From Mucilaginibacter flavus (GTDB lineage Bacteria > Bacteroidota > Bacteroidia > Sphingobacteriales > Sphingobacteriaceae): a stretch of 64,000 nt of DNA. Position numbers and translations under genes: made by a program. How positions within the stretch are numbered: the first letter of the stretch is position 1; every line of letters begins with the position of its first letter. Location: assembly GCF_030409315.1 (NCBI RefSeq), contig NZ_JAUFPS010000027.1:1-64000 (forward strand). Reading direction: 5' to 3'. This document shows positions 44,001 to 52,753 of the stretch, in pieces. Under the pieces are notes generated by a model. That model was not told the DNA's origin. It ran no database searches and saw only the letters and a list, made by a program, of their open reading frames with translations.

Positions 44001-47000
44001 GCCGTAGTGAGTGCAACAGGCTCAAAATCGGCTACCCGTGCAGCTGGAAGCGTTACCATCAACGCCATCAGCAATAATCCGGTACCTTGCGACGCGGCTA
44101 TCGACCAAACCAATACCACCAGCGGCACACTCTGTTTACTTTGCGGTATCAATAATGCCACCGGATCTGTTGATGCCAACAGCAATACCTTCTCGCAATT
44201 GAGTACGCCAGTAGGTTTATTGGGTGGCTATTCGCAACAAACATTGCGCTTTGCAAACACAGGCCGGGCAGGCGATACCGTAGTGGTTGACCTGGGTATA
44301 CCGGGTGCATTGGCCAGTGTAGGGGTGCTATCGCAAATTAGCCTTGCTACCTATAACGGTGCTACTTATAATAACGATCGTTTTAATGTAAATGGTTCGT
44401 TGTTAAGCATCCAATTACTAAGCGGTACAAGCCGTTTTAGGGTTGCATTTAAAGCCGGTGCCGATTTTGACAGGATTGAGGTTAGGCTTAATTCAGGAGT
44501 TGCCGGTGTTTTAAACACATTGAATATTTATGATGCCGCGCAGGAAGTAGCCGCGCCGGTAATTACGGCCAATGCTGTAACCGCCTGCTCCGGAACACAA
44601 GCCACACTTACCGCCACAGTACCAAACTATGTTACGGTAAAATGGTACACCACCCCTACAGGTGGCAACCCTGTATTTACGGGAGCAACATTTAATACAC
44701 CGGTTTTAAATAGCACAACAACCTACTACGCCGAAGCCAGCAGAACAGCTGATGGCTGTACCCAGGTTACCCGTACACCGGTAACTGTTACAGTAACGCC
44801 GACTCCGGCAGCACCGGTGGTTGCAACAGCAAATGTTACCATATGCTCGGGTTCGCCGGCTACGTTTGCCGCAACACCTGTAAGCGGAGTTACTTTTAAT
44901 TGGTATACAGCTGCAACCGGCGGTACATTGGTACATACCGGTAATAGCTATACTACAGCCGCGCTAAGCCAAACAACATCGTACTTTGTTGAAGCCGAAG
45001 GTGCAGGTTCATGCGGAAGCTCTACCCGTACACAGGTAACAGCCAACGTAACCGCTACCCCATTGGTACCACAGGTTGCACAGGCTACGGTGCAAACCTG
45101 TTCAGGCTCATCAGCTGTATTATCGGCCTCATCTACCCAGCCGGGCGTTACCTTTAACTGGTACACTGCTGCTACCGGCGGTACGCCAATATTTACCGGG
45201 GCACAATTTACCACCCCGAACCTTAATGCCAATACATCTTATTATGTAGAGGCAGCAGCAGGCAGTTGTGTTAGCTCAACCAGGGCAAAAACAGATGTTG
45301 TGGTTAACCCAACTCCTGTTGCACCAACTTTAACTGTAACACCATCTAATGCCCAGATCACTTCCGGTCAAACGGCGGTAATTAAAGCGACATCAAGCAC
45401 CGCCGGGGCTGCCTTTAATTGGTATACCGCGGCAAGTGGCGGCTCGCCTATTTTTACCGGCGCAACATTTACTACCCCGGCGCTTACCTCAAGTATGGTA
45501 TACTATGTTGAAAGTACACTTGCCGCAACAGGCTGTACCAGCCCAACACGCACACCGGTTACCATTACGGTGAATCCAATTTTCTCAACTTCGTGCGATT
45601 TTGCATCCACACAAAACTTTACCGCTACAGGTATTTGCGTAGGTTGTACAGTTACTAACCCTAATAATGCCGTTGATGCTGATACCACCAGCTCCAGTCA
45701 GCTACAATTGGCTGTAAGTTTATTAGGAGGCAATGTTAGTCAGCAACTGATATTCAGCGATCCTGGTGCTGTGGGCGATAGCGTAACCATTAAGCTGGGA
45801 TTACCCATAAGCCTGCTTACCGCCGGCGTGCTTGATGGTGTGCAAATAGCATCATACAATGGCGCTACATCTAATAACGACGCCATTAAGCTGAGTAGTA
45901 ATTTGCTACACATTCGCCTGTTGGCCGGCTCACAAACCGCCATCATCAGGTTTGCGCCTAAAGGGGTTTATGACCGGGTAGAAGTAACCTTGTTGGGCGG
46001 TGTTTTATCAGCCCTCAATTCGGCCAACATTTATTACGCCACCAAACAGGTTGACGCGCCAAAACTTGCCGCTTCAACAGATAATATTTGCCAGGGGGGC
46101 ACAGCCACATTTACTGTGAGCAACCCGAAAGCAAACGTAACTTACAAATGGTATACGGCAGCGGTAGGTGGTAGCCTGGTACATACCGGTGCAACCTATA
46201 CTACTGGGGCGTTAAACGCAACTACAACTTATTATGTAGAGAGCAGCCGCAGCGCCAATGGTTGCGTTAACCCTAACCGGGTAGCTGCTACGGCCAACGT
46301 AACGCCATCGCCTGTTAACCCGGTATTGGCCAGCAATAACGTAGAGATTTGCGCGGGCAATAACGCCACCTTAACCGTAACCAACGCGGGCACTGCCACA
46401 GTTAAATGGTATGATGCCGCTACCAACGGTAATTTATTATTTACAGGTACTACTTACACCGTAAACCCTGTTACCACACAAACATACTATGCCGAAATAA
46501 GCAATGGTACCTGTACCAGCCCGGCCCGTACATTGGCCACTGTAAAGGTTGATGCAAGGCCATCTAAACCAGGTGTTGTTGCTGCCGATGTACAGGTTTG
46601 TGCTAACAGCACAGCTGTGTTGAGCGTATTAACACCGGAAGCCGGCGTTACCTACAGCTGGTACACAGCCGCGAGCGGTGGTGCAGCCGCAGGCACAGGG
46701 GCAACCTTTACTACGCCTGCCATCAGCCAGAATATTACTTATTATGTTGAGGCATCAAACACCACAACAGGTTGTATCAATAATGGCGGCCGCACCCCGG
46801 TAAATATTACCGTAAGTGGTGCCTTAACAGCGCCGACATTAAGCGCCGCGACTACGCAAGTTTGTAGTGGTGGCAGCGTAACCGTTAGCGTAAACAGCCC
46901 GGTAGCCGGTTTGGTTTATAACTGGTATACCGCAGCTACTGGTGGCACACCAATATTTACAGGTACCACATTTACCGCCAATAATTTGCTGGCCAACATC

Positions 47001-49709
47001 AGCTACTATGTTGAAGCTGCCAACAGCAGCGGCTGTGTGAGCGCCACACGTACTAAAACAGATGTCACTGTGTTGCCAATACCAACGCCACCACAGGTTA
47101 CCGCGCCGGCAGGAGGCTTGAGCGCCTGCGATGGCTCGACCATTACCATCAGCATAACCAACCCGCAAGCTGATCAGGTTTACCGTTGGTATAACTTTGC
47201 TACGGGTGGTACATTGCTATTCACCGGGACACAATTTACAACGCCTGCCATTACGGCTACAACCACCTATTATGTTGAGGCAGCAACCGCAGGCAATTGT
47301 AACCCATCGGCCCGTACCCCGGTTACAGTTACTTTAAGTCCGCTGCCGCCAGATCCTACCGTTACGGCATCAACAGTGCCGGTGTGTGCAGGCGCGAGTG
47401 CGACCTTATCTGTAGCATCGCCACTGGCAGGCATTACCTATACCTGGTATGATTCGCCGGCGATGACAACCGTATTGTTTACAGGCAGTACATATGTTAC
47501 CGGTCCGATATTAACCAGTACCAATTTCTACGTATCGGCTGCTAATACTTCGGGTTGTAACAGTAGTAACCTGGCCCAGGTAAGGGTAAATATTATTCCA
47601 CCGCCATCTGCCCCGGTTGTTGCAGGCGGCGCGCCGGTGCAAACCTGCGCAGGCTCAAAAGCTACCTTAAGTATTGATAACCCAACCGCTGGCTTCACCT
47701 ATAACTGGTATGCCGCGGCAACCGGTGGTACTCCAATATTTACAGGAACCAGCTTTACTACTGCTAACTTATCGGCAGATGTTTCCTACTATGTTGAGGC
47801 AGTGAACGGCACGGGCTGTGCATCATCCAGCCGAACTAAGGTAGATGTACATGTAAACGCTTTACCTGTTTCTCCGGTGGTAATAGCACAGGGAGGTTCA
47901 ACAACACCAACAGTTTGTTCGGGCAATTCGGCAACGCTTATTGCTACCAGCACAACCCAGGGTGTTACCTTTAACTGGTATACCGTTGCCCAGGGTGGCA
48001 CACCGGTATTTACCGGCGCAACTTATGTTACGCCGCCAATATCGGCCACAACTACGTATTATGTTGAGGCAGTTAGCATAGCGGGAGGCTGCGTGTCATC
48101 AACCCGCACGGCGGTACAGGTAACTACAGGTAATACAACCGCGCCAACGCCAACAGTTGATGCAGCGGGATTAACCGTATGCCAAAACAGTATTACAACC
48201 ATCAATGTAACCAATCCGGTGGCTGGTACAACGTATAATTTCTATACAGCGGCAACAGGTGGTAATTCGGTTTATACAGGTGCCAGTTTTGTAACACCGG
48301 CTATCACCCAAAATACAACCTACTATGTTGAGGCTACAGATGCTCAGGATTGTAAACCATCGGCAAGGCTGGCTGCAAATGTTACCATAGTACCGCAACC
48401 GGGTACACCGGCGTTAACCAATGCAACGGTTGCTGTTTGCGCGGGCAGCACGGCAACACTTGCTATAGCATCGCCAAACGCGGCCTTAACGTACAATTGG
48501 TATTCATCGGCAGCAAAAACAACCAAATTGTTTACCGGTACAACCTATACAACGGGAGTAATTAACACCAACACTACATTTTATGTAGAGGCGGCCAATG
48601 GCTCATGCGCCAGTTCGGCGCTGGCAACCGCTCAGGTAAACGTAAACAGCGCGCCGGTAGCCCCGGTATTGGTTAATAACGCTGTTATTGATTGCCAGGG
48701 CGGACAGGCTACCTTGAGCATTGCTAACCCGCAAAATGGCTTTACTTATAACTGGTATGCGAGCACTACAGGCGGTACGCCATTGTTTACCGGTGTTAAT
48801 TTTGTAACGCCTGCATTGGCAGCATCGGCCACCTACTATGCCGAAGCCGTTAATAGTACCGGTTGCGCGTCGGCCACACGTACAAGTGCTTCTGTAACTG
48901 TAACCTCTGCACCAACCGCGCCACAGGTAAATGCCGCAAATGTTGCCATATGCTCTGGTACAACAGCTAACTTATCTGTAACGCCGGCAGCTAATACCAG
49001 TATAAACTGGTATGCTAATGCTACAGGCGGTGTTCCTTTAGCTACTGGAGCAAGCTTTACCACACCGGCACTCAGCAACAACACCACCTATTATGCCGAG
49101 GCGGTTAATACCGGGGGCTGTGCATCTACAACGCGCACCGTGGTAACAGTAACCATACTACCTGCTTTAACCGCGCCTGTTGTAAGCGCAAGCAATACAA
49201 GCAATACGGTAGTTACGTTTACATGGGGCGCGGTACCAGGCGCTACCGGTTACCAGGTAAGTGTTGATAATGGTACCACCTTTATAACGCCAAGTTCGGG
49301 CAGCGCGGGGACCACTCATGAAATAAGCGGTTTAAGCGCCAACCAAACAGTAACCCTTATTGTGCGGGCAGTAGGCCCATGTGGTTTGGGCGATAATTCG
49401 GCCAAGGCTACAGCTACCACCAATAATCCATTTGGTAACGGAATTTTTGTACCGAATGTGTTTACGCCAAATGGGGACGGCAATAACGATTTATTGCAGG
49501 TGTTTGGTAATACCATTCAAAGTTTAAACTTCTCTATTTACGATCAATGGGGCGAACTACAGTTCCGCACCACCAATAAATCGGCCGGATGGGACGGTAC
49601 TTATAAAGGGCACGCCCAGCCTGTTGGTGTATATGTTTACTACCTAACCGGCTTAACAACCGATGGGCAGCCGATAAAAATGAAGGGAACCGTAACACTG
49701 TTAAGATAA
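38001..49709 (+). CDS. Giant Ig-like-repeat T9SS surface adhesin with CHU_C (type B) C-terminal domain
   Basis: The 3902-residue secreted protein has a signal peptide (residues 1-26), two discoidin-like modules, then about 30 Ig-like (Ig_7, CHU_C-associated) modules of ~80 residues, each with the pattern NWYTAATGGTPVFTG ... FTTPAL ... TTYYVEA and a Cys pair. Five more discoidin-like modules are interspersed. An FN3-like domain precedes the C-terminal GIFVPNVFTPNGDGNNDLL / NFSIYDQWGE / GWDGTYKG gliding-motility-associated (CHU_C, T9SS type B) domain that directs export and surface anchoring. Residues about 441-2270 form two collinear 915-residue super-repeats. It resembles the SprB class of Bacteroidota adhesins and is followed by porP/sprF, its usual partner. 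The ligand is unknown. Confidence 0.93.
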   Translation: MRTSTLFSRYIKILCLLLFSSSKIFGQHHFATNQASSSPSLLCAGCVVTNQGNAVDGNLQTSSTLNLTLGVLAQTYQELIFPGAAKVAAGTPVTIKLGTADNLADLTVLGAVTIQAYNGSSAIGSPVALPTLITAVSNNNQYEVIITPGQTYDRVRVTLNGGLAAVLSSIYVYDAFYTDNSAASCSAAFDELHGISAGLLNLGVDIGGVANPQNAIDGNINTASTLNAGVNVLGAYAQQTIIFNQTSVLGDSVRLTMAVPTTLLNAGVLSSISLLTFNGNTSNNDAVFLNSNLLQVQLLGLLSVGSTLSKVVVTYAPSKLFDRVQVRLGSVAANVLSTLNLYEGEKLIPRPIIKIGNVATNATSICAGSTVSFSVSPVPNTTFAWYTTQTGGTAIAGAGTTFTTPALNAATTYYVGASRIGCTNESERAPVVVTVSQIPAAPVIVNANATVCPGATATFSATPVAGVTVNWYTAATGGTPIFTGNNYTTAALASTTSLYAEAVAGGTCVSPTRTKVTATVSPLPVVPTITAPAVTICDGDVAILSIANPVAGQTYNWYGASTGGTILGTGANFTTPALHANTNYYAEAVNVTGCASATRAQATVTVSPKPANPVLSANNSTIVAGQTATITVSNAQAGNTYNWYTSAAAATPVFTGNPYTTPLLYSSTTYYVAAVNAAGCQSAARTAVTINVTINNNAPCTFANQQTNDVNGVCVLCGITNPLLATDADTTTASTLTVTAGLLGGYSEQTIQFQQAGFAKDTIKLVLQSPVGLADAGVLSAIQVSLLNGATVANTYTLDNNLITVRLLNGTNRYVVLIPATAAYDRLQIRLNSGIANLLTSLQIYYAVQQYPKPIFNPASTEVCKGSPATVSITAPSPANGTFNWYAAPTGGSSLHTGTTYTTPALNANTTYYVEYSRGTCVSPTRYAVTVTVDDPPAKPVVTPTSASINSGQTATFKATAVTNATINWYTQATGGTPVFTGGTFTTPVLNANTTYYAETVLGNCVSPDRTVVPVTVTPVVIPDVTVNPPTQAVNAGTSATITASSTTPGTIFNWYTTPTGGTSIFTGATFTSPAVFSNTTYYAEAVVTATGTKSATRAAGSVTVNPVGSNPVPCDAAIAQTNTTSGLLCVLCGIGNPGGAIDANSNTFSQLSTPVGLLGGYSQQTLQFANVAHVGDSVIVDLGIPGSLASVGVLSQISLATYNGATYNNDRTNVNGNLLTIRLLSGTSLFRVAFKATADFDRVEVRLNSGVAGVLNTLNIYDAAQEVAAPVITANAVSTCAGTQSTLTATVPNYVTVKWYTTATGGTPVFTGATFNTPVLNATTTYYAEASRTSDGCTQGTRTPVTVTVTTTPAAPVIANANATVCPGSTATFSASPVTGVTINWYTTATGGTPVFTGNSYTTAALNSTTSFYAEAVAGGTCISATRTKVTATVSALPSAPTISTPTVTICDGDVTILSVANPVAGQTYNWYSTATGGTVLYTGVNFTTPALHANTNYYAEAVNVTGCTSASRSLAAVTVSPKPANPVLAANSLTVAAGQSATISVTNAETGVTYNWYTSAAAATPVFTGNTYTTPLLYSTTTYYVAGVNAAGCQSAARTAVTINVTINNNAPCSFANTQTNDVNGVCVLCGITNPLLATDADTTTASTLTVTAGLLGGYSEQTVQFQQAGFAGDTIRLVLQSPVGLADVGVLSAIQVSLLNGATVANTYTLDNNLITVRLLSGTNRYVVLIPATAAYDRLRIRLNSGVANLLTSLQVYYALQQYPKPIFNPASTEVCKGSPAVVSITAPSPANGTFNWYATPTGGASLHTGTTYTTPNLNANTTYYVEYSRGTCVSPTRYAVVVTVDDPPAKPTVIPASASINTGQTATFKATAATNATIKWYTQATGGTAVFTGSTFTTPALSANTTYYAETVLGNCVSPDRTVVPVIVTPLVIPDVAVAPPTQAVNAGTSATLTASSTTPGTIFNWYTTATGGTSIYTGATFTSPPLFAPTTYYAEAVVSATGSKSATRAAGSVTINAISNNPVPCDAAIDQTNTTSGTLCLLCGINNATGSVDANSNTFSQLSTPVGLLGGYSQQTLRFANTGRAGDTVVVDLGIPGALASVGVLSQISLATYNGATYNNDRFNVNGSLLSIQLLSGTSRFRVAFKAGADFDRIEVRLNSGVAGVLNTLNIYDAAQEVAAPVITANAVTACSGTQATLTATVPNYVTVKWYTTPTGGNPVFTGATFNTPVLNSTTTYYAEASRTADGCTQVTRTPVTVTVTPTPAAPVVATANVTICSGSPATFAATPVSGVTFNWYTAATGGTLVHTGNSYTTAALSQTTSYFVEAEGAGSCGSSTRTQVTANVTATPLVPQVAQATVQTCSGSSAVLSASSTQPGVTFNWYTAATGGTPIFTGAQFTTPNLNANTSYYVEAAAGSCVSSTRAKTDVVVNPTPVAPTLTVTPSNAQITSGQTAVIKATSSTAGAAFNWYTAASGGSPIFTGATFTTPALTSSMVYYVESTLAATGCTSPTRTPVTITVNPIFSTSCDFASTQNFTATGICVGCTVTNPNNAVDADTTSSSQLQLAVSLLGGNVSQQLIFSDPGAVGDSVTIKLGLPISLLTAGVLDGVQIASYNGATSNNDAIKLSSNLLHIRLLAGSQTAIIRFAPKGVYDRVEVTLLGGVLSALNSANIYYATKQVDAPKLAASTDNICQGGTATFTVSNPKANVTYKWYTAAVGGSLVHTGATYTTGALNATTTYYVESSRSANGCVNPNRVAATANVTPSPVNPVLASNNVEICAGNNATLTVTNAGTATVKWYDAATNGNLLFTGTTYTVNPVTTQTYYAEISNGTCTSPARTLATVKVDARPSKPGVVAADVQVCANSTAVLSVLTPEAGVTYSWYTAASGGAAAGTGATFTTPAISQNITYYVEASNTTTGCINNGGRTPVNITVSGALTAPTLSAATTQVCSGGSVTVSVNSPVAGLVYNWYTAATGGTPIFTGTTFTANNLLANISYYVEAANSSGCVSATRTKTDVTVLPIPTPPQVTAPAGGLSACDGSTITISITNPQADQVYRWYNFATGGTLLFTGTQFTTPAITATTTYYVEAATAGNCNPSARTPVTVTLSPLPPDPTVTASTVPVCAGASATLSVASPLAGITYTWYDSPAMTTVLFTGSTYVTGPILTSTNFYVSAANTSGCNSSNLAQVRVNIIPPPSAPVVAGGAPVQTCAGSKATLSIDNPTAGFTYNWYAAATGGTPIFTGTSFTTANLSADVSYYVEAVNGTGCASSSRTKVDVHVNALPVSPVVIAQGGSTTPTVCSGNSATLIATSTTQGVTFNWYTVAQGGTPVFTGATYVTPPISATTTYYVEAVSIAGGCVSSTRTAVQVTTGNTTAPTPTVDAAGLTVCQNSITTINVTNPVAGTTYNFYTAATGGNSVYTGASFVTPAITQNTTYYVEATDAQDCKPSARLAANVTIVPQPGTPALTNATVAVCAGSTATLAIASPNAALTYNWYSSAAKTTKLFTGTTYTTGVINTNTTFYVEAANGSCASSALATAQVNVNSAPVAPVLVNNAVIDCQGGQATLSIANPQNGFTYNWYASTTGGTPLFTGVNFVTPALAASATYYAEAVNSTGCASATRTSASVTVTSAPTAPQVNAANVAICSGTTANLSVTPAANTSINWYANATGGVPLATGASFTTPALSNNTTYYAEAVNTGGCASTTRTVVTVTILPALTAPVVSASNTSNTVVTFTWGAVPGATGYQVSVDNGTTFITPSSGSAGTTHEISGLSANQTVTLIVRAVGPCGLGDNSAKATATTNNPFGNGIFVPNVFTPNGDGNNDLLQVFGNTIQSLNFSIYDQWGELQFRTTNKSAGWDGTYKGHAQPVGVYVYYLTGLTTDGQPIKMKGTVTLLR
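39321..42065 (+). repeat. Adhesin super-repeat unit 1 (2745 bp)
   Basis: Codes for seven Ig-like and two discoidin-like modules in the order Ig3-disc-Ig3-disc-Ig1. The start is placed at the Ala codon of AAPVIVNANATVCPG. Landmarks recur 2745 bases later. Confidence 0.85.
42066..44810 (+). repeat. Adhesin super-repeat unit 2 (2745 bp)
   Basis: Same module order and exactly the same length as unit 1, with many synonymous changes. A third unit starts at 44811 (AAPVVATANVTICSG) but keeps the pattern only for three Ig modules and one discoidin-like module. Confidence 0.85.
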
Positions 49710-49713
49710 AAGT

Positions 49714-49745
49714 ATTATGTGCCCCAAGCTATTGGGGCACATAAT
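49714..49745 (+). promoter_or_regulatory. Strong intercistronic hairpin between the adhesin and porP genes
   Basis: ATTATGTGCCCCAA pairs perfectly (14 bp) with TTGGGGCACATAAT around the loop GCTA, five bases after the adhesin stop. There is no T-run, so it is more likely an mRNA stabiliser or partial terminator than a full terminator. Confidence 0.7.
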
Positions 49746-49771
49746 CAACATCAATATAAATAACCTATACT

Positions 49772-50773
49772 ATGAAAAAATTACTTTTGATGATGATGGC
49801 GGTGGTGCTTCAAATGGGGCTTACCAGCCGCGTAAAGGCTCAGATAGATCCGCATTTTTCGCAGTACTATGCCTATCCAATATACCTTAATCCGGCTTTA
49901 ACCGGTGTTATTAATGGTGATTTGCGGGTTAACGCCAATTTTAAAAATCAATACGCCACTATCAACAACGCTTATCAAACCGAAGGGCTTTCGTTAGACT
50001 ATCGCCCTACCGATAAAGTAGGTGTGGGGTTTAACGTATTGAACCAGGCAGCCGGCGATGTAGGCTACAATTATTTTGCCGCTTACGGTACTTTTGGGTA
50101 TGCCATAGCGATATCAAATGATGGGTATAAAAAATTAAGCTTCGGGATTAACGCCGGTGTTATTAACCGCAGCTTTGATCCCTCAAAAGCCCAGTTTGGC
50201 AGCCAGTATAATCCAAACAGCGGCTTTGACCCCACCTTACCAAGCAACGAAAACTTTTTAAATACGAATGCCACCATCTTTGACGCGGGCGCGGGTGTCT
50301 TTTATTATGACGGTGATCCACTGCATAATGCCAACTTATTCGGGGGAGTAAGTGTAGGACACCTGGCCCGCTCCAAAGACCCATTCGCTGTTGACGGCAG
50401 CCAGAGCAAGCTGCCGTTACGATATACCGTACATGGCGGTGTGCGTATAAAAGCGTCAGACCTTTTTGATGTAATACCACACGCCATTTACATGCGCCAG
50501 CAAAAAGCCCAGGAAAAAGCCGTAGGGGCCTATGCCGAACTGAAAATGCCCGATGATAAGGGTTTAATATTTGGCGGTATGTACCGCTTTCAGGATGCCG
50601 CTATTGCTAATATTGGCTACCATGTAAACAGTATGATTATTGGTGCCAGTTATGACTTCAATACCTCGTCGCTAAGCCGGGCTACCGCAAGCCAGGGTGG
50701 GTTGGAGTTGTCAATCAGCTACGTATTCCGCAAACGGATTCAGGAACCAGAACCCGTTTGTCCAAGGTTATAA
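49772..50773 (+). CDS. PorP/SprF family type IX secretion membrane protein
   Basis: The 333-residue outer-membrane protein has a signal peptide (KKLLLMMMAVVLQMGLTSRVKA) and the PorP/SprF N-terminus QIDPHFSQYYAYPIYLNPALTG. The rest is beta-barrel-like, ending in ELSISYVFRKR. In Flavobacterium the SprF protein is required for delivery of the adjacent giant adhesin SprB to the surface by the T9SS; the same pairing is seen here. It lies 62 bases after the adhesin gene and 13 bases before the OmpA-like gene. Confidence 0.93.
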   Translation: MKKLLLMMMAVVLQMGLTSRVKAQIDPHFSQYYAYPIYLNPALTGVINGDLRVNANFKNQYATINNAYQTEGLSLDYRPTDKVGVGFNVLNQAAGDVGYNYFAAYGTFGYAIAISNDGYKKLSFGINAGVINRSFDPSKAQFGSQYNPNSGFDPTLPSNENFLNTNATIFDAGAGVFYYDGDPLHNANLFGGVSVGHLARSKDPFAVDGSQSKLPLRYTVHGGVRIKASDLFDVIPHAIYMRQQKAQEKAVGAYAELKMPDDKGLIFGGMYRFQDAAIANIGYHVNSMIIGASYDFNTSSLSRATASQGGLELSISYVFRKRIQEPEPVCPRL

Positions 50774-50786
50774 ATCTCCCAAATCC

Positions 50787-52748
50787 ATGAAGAAGATATT
50801 TTTTACCACACTCCTGCTTATCTCCATTATTGCGGCAAAGGCCCAGTATAAGGCCAGTCCGCGTGCCTTTGGCGATAAGGCTTTTAACAATAAAGACTAC
50901 TACGAGGCAGCTTATTATTATAAACAAGCTGCCGAAGGCTTAAGCCTGGTTAAAAAGCAGGCCATTCCGTACCATGCCGATAGTAAGGCCGATAAAAACA
51001 TCAAATCGACAGATAGGGCATACATCTGCTATCAACTGGCAGATTCATATCGTCTTTATGAAAATTACCTGGAGGCCGAGGGCTGGTACTACAATGTAAT
51101 TAATGAAAATTACGAGGCCGAATACCCTTTAGCCCGTTTTTGGTATGGCGTGTGTATGCGTGCCAATCAACATTTTGATGAGGCTATTGTGCAGCTTGAG
51201 CAATTTAACCAAAGCTATACCGGCGATAGCAAGTACAAGCTGATGGCTGAAAAGGAAATTAAAAATTGTCGTTTCGCTAAAGAGCAGTATCAATACCCTT
51301 TGCTGATAGAAGTAAAAAAAATGGCGGGGGCCTATGATTCGGACGGGTCTGATTACGCCATGATTCAGCGGGATGGTAATCGTTATTTCACATCGTCGCG
51401 CTTCCTTAAAAACGAACGTAAACACCTAAACCGGGTTTATACTATAGCTAAAGATAAGCCGAATGATCCGGTAGCTATCGACTTTAAGAACGATGCCAGT
51501 AAACTGAACATTGAATACGGCACACCGGCTTTTAGCCCAGATGGGCAGCGGATGTATTTTACCCGCTGGTATAAAGATGGCAGTAAAATAATACACGGTA
51601 TTTACTACAGCCAGCTTACCGGCAGCGAATGGGGGAGCCCCCAAAAAATGGGCACCAACGTGAATGCCGACGGTTTTAACTCTATACAGCCTTTTATTAC
51701 TGCCGATGGTAAGCAACTGTACTTTGTATCTAATAAACCGGGAGGCCAGGGTGGCGATGATATTTGGGTAAGTGATTTGGATGCAAGCGGCGACGCGGTT
51801 AACTCTACCAACCTGGGCACTACCATTAATACCCCACAGGATGAGCAGGCTCCCTATTATGATGCGGTAAATAAAAGACTCATTTACAGTTCAAAAGGGT
51901 TTGTTGGCTTAGGTGGTTTTGATTTTTACGATAGCTGGAATAACAATAATACCTGGAGCGAACCGAAAAACTTAGGTTACCCGATGAATTCGGCAAAGGA
52001 TGATTTGTATTACCTGCCCGATCATGACGACAGCAATAAATTTTACATCAGCAGCGACCGCGAATCTGATTGTTGTTTAAATCTGTTTGAAGGTGTGGAT
52101 AAAAAGCATATTCTGAGTGGTTTGGTGGTTGATTGCGATACGCACAAAGGGCTGCCAGGTGTCAAGGTGAGCTTTATTGACTCTTTAACTAAACAAATCA
52201 TGAAAAGCGTGGTGACCGATAACACTGCCCGTTATGCTTTTACGGTTACATCTAAAAGGCCAATTCAGATCAGTTTGGAAAAACAAGGTTATTTCACCAA
52301 AGTATTGCCTGCGCCGGGCAGCGGCCAAATGAATGGCGATACGCTAAATAACCCTGATATATGCCTGCAAGCCTTTGTGGTTGATAAACCTATAGTGATC
52401 AAAAACGTGCTTTACGATTTTAACAAAGCAACCCTGCGCGAAGAATCAAAAACAGTACTGAACGAACTGGTAACCATATTAAAAGATAACCCTAAAATAA
52501 AGGTTGAGCTAAGCGCGCATACAGATTCAATAGGATCTGATAAATATAACCTGAAACTATCGCAGGCCCGCGCCCAATCATGTGTGGATTACATTATAGC
52601 CAGTGGTATTGATGAAAGCCGCATTTATGCCAAGGGGTACGGCAAAAGCCGCCCGATAGCGCCAAACTCTTTACCCAATGGCAAGGACAATCCGGAAGGG
52701 CGGCAGTTAAACAGGCGTACAGAGTTTAAGGTACTAAAAATAGAGTAG
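50787..52748 (+). CDS. OmpA family protein with TPR-like and PD40 repeats
   Basis: I start at 50787 (MKKIFFTTLLLISIIAAKAQ signal peptide), giving 653 residues. After an N-terminal TPR-like region (FNNKDYYEAAYYYKQAAEG; ADSYRLYENYLEAEGWYY), there are WD40-like PD40 repeats (TPAFSPDGQRMYFTRW; QPFITADGKQLYFVSN), a carboxypeptidase-regulatory-like domain (GLVVDCDTHKGLPGVKVSF) and a C-terminal OmpA peptidoglycan-binding domain (LSAHTDSIGSDKYNLKLSQARAQ). It probably tethers the secretion/adhesin apparatus to peptidoglycan. It is third in the adhesin operon. Confidence 0.92.
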   Translation: MKKIFFTTLLLISIIAAKAQYKASPRAFGDKAFNNKDYYEAAYYYKQAAEGLSLVKKQAIPYHADSKADKNIKSTDRAYICYQLADSYRLYENYLEAEGWYYNVINENYEAEYPLARFWYGVCMRANQHFDEAIVQLEQFNQSYTGDSKYKLMAEKEIKNCRFAKEQYQYPLLIEVKKMAGAYDSDGSDYAMIQRDGNRYFTSSRFLKNERKHLNRVYTIAKDKPNDPVAIDFKNDASKLNIEYGTPAFSPDGQRMYFTRWYKDGSKIIHGIYYSQLTGSEWGSPQKMGTNVNADGFNSIQPFITADGKQLYFVSNKPGGQGGDDIWVSDLDASGDAVNSTNLGTTINTPQDEQAPYYDAVNKRLIYSSKGFVGLGGFDFYDSWNNNNTWSEPKNLGYPMNSAKDDLYYLPDHDDSNKFYISSDRESDCCLNLFEGVDKKHILSGLVVDCDTHKGLPGVKVSFIDSLTKQIMKSVVTDNTARYAFTVTSKRPIQISLEKQGYFTKVLPAPGSGQMNGDTLNNPDICLQAFVVDKPIVIKNVLYDFNKATLREESKTVLNELVTILKDNPKIKVELSAHTDSIGSDKYNLKLSQARAQSCVDYIIASGIDESRIYAKGYGKSRPIAPNSLPNGKDNPEGRQLNRRTEFKVLKIE

Positions 52749-52753
52749 GAAAT

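Noticed and set aside
38001..49709. Regular repeats in the 38-50 kb region as a CRISPR or tandem satellite
   Set aside because: They keep one open frame, have a ~240-base protein-module period with heavy synonymous variation, and encode Ig-like domains.
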